Positions 62,569 through 64,000 of a stretch of 64,000 nt of DNA are shown piece by piece. How positions within the stretch are numbered: position 1 is the stretch's first letter; every line of letters starts with the position of its first letter. Both the position numbers and the translations under genes were made by a program. This stretch comes from JAHBXL01 sp964409775. Lineage in GTDB: Bacteria; Planctomycetota; Phycisphaerae; Phycisphaerales; UBA1924. The stretch lies in NCBI GenBank assembly GCA_964409775.1, contig CAYPEI010000009.1, positions 1 to 64,000 of the forward strand. Reading direction: 5' to 3'. Under the pieces are notes generated by a model. It was not told the DNA's origin. It searched no databases and saw only the letters and a program-made list of their open reading frames with translations.

Positions 62569-63321
62569 TCAGGCGTGCGTGCGTGCGCGATCCATTGACC
62601 GCAGTTCGACCTGCCTCCGGTAGATGTCGGCGATGGCCTCGTCAAAGAGGGTGTCATCGGGCTTCATGGGATTTGGCGCGAGTCCGTTTCGGGCCGGCTC
62701 GGCGCGTTCGTCGTCGGTGAACGAGTAGGTGGCGATGACGTCCTCCAGCCGCGAACGGAGAGAGTCGCGGACTTTGGCCAGCCTCCGGCTCACCGTCGGC
62801 TCGCTGATGCCGAGGGAGCCGGCGACGTCCTTGCCGGGCATTCCGTCGAGCACCCGCATTCGGTAGATCGAGAAGTCGGTGAAGTCGCAGGACCGCTCGA
62901 CGAGTCGTATGGCCGCTTCGACCTTTGCGCGGAACACGGCCGCCTCGTACTCGGCATCCGCCCCGGCCTGGCCGGAGGCGATCATCCAGGACTCGTCGAG
63001 TTCGGCGGCCCGCTTGTTGGAGCCTCGCTTCTGCGCGTTTCGCTTGTCCATTTCATCGCCGAGGACATGCTTGGCGATTGCGAGGAGCCAGGTGGAGAAG
63101 CGGGCGCCGCGGGCAGGGTCGTAACGGTCGATGGAGTCGGAGAGCGCGGCGAGGGTTTCCTGGGAGAGATCGCGGACGGTCTCGGGGCCGATCCGGCCCT
63201 TGCCCCACTTGGTCAGTTGGGCCCGGAGCACGGGCCCGAAGGTCTCCCACAGGTCGAACCACGCGGCCTGGTCGCGGGCGCGCAGCCTGGAGATGAAGCC
63301 GGTGGTGAGCGAGTTCAACAT
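62569..63321 (-). CDS. ECF-like sigma factor paired with a Ser/Thr kinase
   Basis: 250 residues from the ATG at 63321; more upstream frame lacks support. Region 2: QAAWFDLWETFGPVLRAQL through LSQETLAALSDSIDRYDPARGARFSTWLLAIAKHVLGDEM (about 16-90). Region 4: SIYRMRVLDGMPGKDVAGSLGISEPTVSRRLAKVRDSLRSRL (about 150-190). A 50-residue tail follows with MKPDDTLFDEAIADIYRRQ. This ECF-plus-kinase pairing is frequent in Phycisphaerae, where the kinase may phosphorylate region 2 or the tail. The kinase gene follows 118 bases on. Confidence 0.88.
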   Translation of the reverse strand: MLNSLTTGFISRLRARDQAAWFDLWETFGPVLRAQLTKWGKGRIGPETVRDLSQETLAALSDSIDRYDPARGARFSTWLLAIAKHVLGDEMDKRNAQKRGSNKRAAELDESWMIASGQAGADAEYEAAVFRAKVEAAIRLVERSCDFTDFSIYRMRVLDGMPGKDVAGSLGISEPTVSRRLAKVRDSLRSRLEDVIATYSFTDDERAEPARNGLAPNPMKPDDTLFDEAIADIYRRQVELRSMDRARTHA

Positions 63322-63683
63322 GGATCTTCCCTGAGTCTGCCCACCCGCCAGCCCGACCGGCCCCTCCGTTCCCGGGTGTTCGAGCACCCGAGACGTCCCT
63401 TGAGGGCCGGAACGCCTTCCGCGCATGGATTGTTACGCGTTCGAGACCCCGGGTTTCGGGAAAAGCCGCGGATCGGCGGGGCATGGCTGCTTGAGCGGCT
63501 CACGGGGCGGGTTTGCGGACCTGATCTGAAAGCCAAGCCCGGGGCGTGAAACTCGCCCGGGCAGGCTCCCAACAAGTCTGGCTGACACATTCCATGCCGG
63601 GCCGGGGCAGACACACGCGGGACCCACGGCCGGCGGAACCCGCGGGCGCCCGGGCAGGGGCCGAGCCGTAAGGAGGACCACAC
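63322..63683. other. Gap between divergent sigma and envelope genes
   Basis: No gene is seen. One inverted repeat GCCCGGG/CCCGGGC (63537-63543 and 63556-63562) can form a hairpin. The plus-strand gene beyond has AAGGAGGA at 63670-63677. Promoter boxes of known type are not clear on either strand. Confidence 0.5.
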
Positions 63684-64000
63684 ATGGCCTGCATCGCAAG
63701 GAACTTTGTTCGCATCGCAGTCATCACCGGCGCCGTGGGCGCCCTGGGCATCGGCGCGGCGACTCTTGTCGCCGGGCCGGACCGGGTCGGGGCGTTCTTC
63801 ACCCAGACCCGCTCCTGCATCAACGCCAAGATCGACGCCCAGATCACGGACCCAGTCGCTCTGCGGGCCCAACTTCGGGACCTGCAGGCGCAGTACCCCG
63901 AACGAATCGGGCAGGTGCGTTCGGACCTCGCCCAACTGCGCGAGCAGCGGGCGCAACTCGAGCGGGATCTTGCGGTGTCCAACCGCGTTGTGGCGCTGGC
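63684..64000 (+). CDS. Coiled-coil envelope protein, N-terminal part
   Basis: The first 105 residues are in the window. The ATG at 63684 follows AAGGAGGA by 6 bases. A signal or anchor segment VRIAVITGAVGALGIGAATLVAG (about 9-31) leads to DRVGAFFTQTRSCINAKIDAQ, then a coiled coil LRAQLRDLQAQYPERIGQVRSDLAQLREQRAQLE-type (shown in part, about 61-95). No family is recognised. It looks like a secreted or inner-membrane protein with a long periplasmic coiled coil. The C-terminus is beyond the window. Confidence 0.75.
   Translation, partial: MACIARNFVRIAVITGAVGALGIGAATLVAGPDRVGAFFTQTRSCINAKIDAQITDPVALRAQLRDLQAQYPERIGQVRSDLAQLREQRAQLERDLAVSNRVVAL

Noticed and set aside
1..64000. CRISPR arrays, rRNA genes, IS elements with terminal repeats
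   Set aside because: No regularly spaced repeats, rRNA stretches or transposase genes were seen on either strand; the serine recombinase is the only mobility gene found.

Overview
The window looks like chromosomal DNA of a GC-rich planctomycete, most likely of the class Phycisphaerae. This rests on gene content, not on a search. The main signs are a secreted haloperoxidase ending in two dockerin-like Ca-binding repeats, a short protein with a PEP-CTERM-like tail, a T2SS-type pseudopilin, ECF sigma factors beside membrane Ser/Thr kinases and proteases, and a lone CxxCH cytochrome-like family present as two adjacent copies. No rRNA or CRISPR array was seen.

Left part, about 1-17.2 kb, is accessory DNA. 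A minus-strand phage-like recombination module (sigma-like regulator, unknown protein, Sak4-like AAA ATPase, DUF669 protein, RusA-type resolvase, SF2 helicase cut by the window edge) is followed by an unrecognised two-gene unit (3628-5752), a plus-strand toxin-antitoxin pair (HTH antitoxin plus PIN toxin), and a tightly coupled large serine recombinase cassette (small protein, DUF2924, recombinase, HTH protein). Beyond it lies the most unusual locus: a 1964-residue protein that appears to join two GT2-type glycosyltransferases, two further GT-like regions, a kinase-like domain, a methyltransferase and a histidine phosphatase. It is coupled by ATGA overlaps to a 36-residue ORF and then to a SLOG/TIGR00725 nucleotide-binding protein. 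This is the best candidate here for an undescribed system.

The region from about 17.85 to 29.1 kb looks like core chromosome: tRNA-Asn, bL31, cobalamin-dependent methionine synthase, vanadium-type haloperoxidase, the two convergent cytochrome-like paralogs, a DUF2459-like lipoprotein, an RRM protein with a structured leader, a pseudopilin and tRNA-Pro.

From 29.4 to 54.6 kb the genes are metabolic and envelope genes: DUF1428, GH78 rhamnosidase, gamma-glutamyltransferase, hybrid histidine kinase, MATE exporter, ProRS, GNAT, CPA2 antiporter, a hydrolase lipoprotein, HutH and HutU, a DUF4010 membrane protein, a B12-binding/MeaB fusion without a mutase, a PEP-CTERM-like peptide, a SpoIIE-type phosphatase with a -1 frameshift, aspartokinase, and a QueC-like protein with a degenerate PP-loop.

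The right end, 54.8-64 kb, carries a split YeeE/YedE sulfur transporter with a DUF2892 protein, a protease-ECF sigma pair, CrcB with DUF190, TruD, a sigma factor with a membrane Ser/Thr kinase, and the start of a coiled-coil envelope protein. Many true starts are shorter than the longest open frame, because high GC produces long antisense frames throughout.
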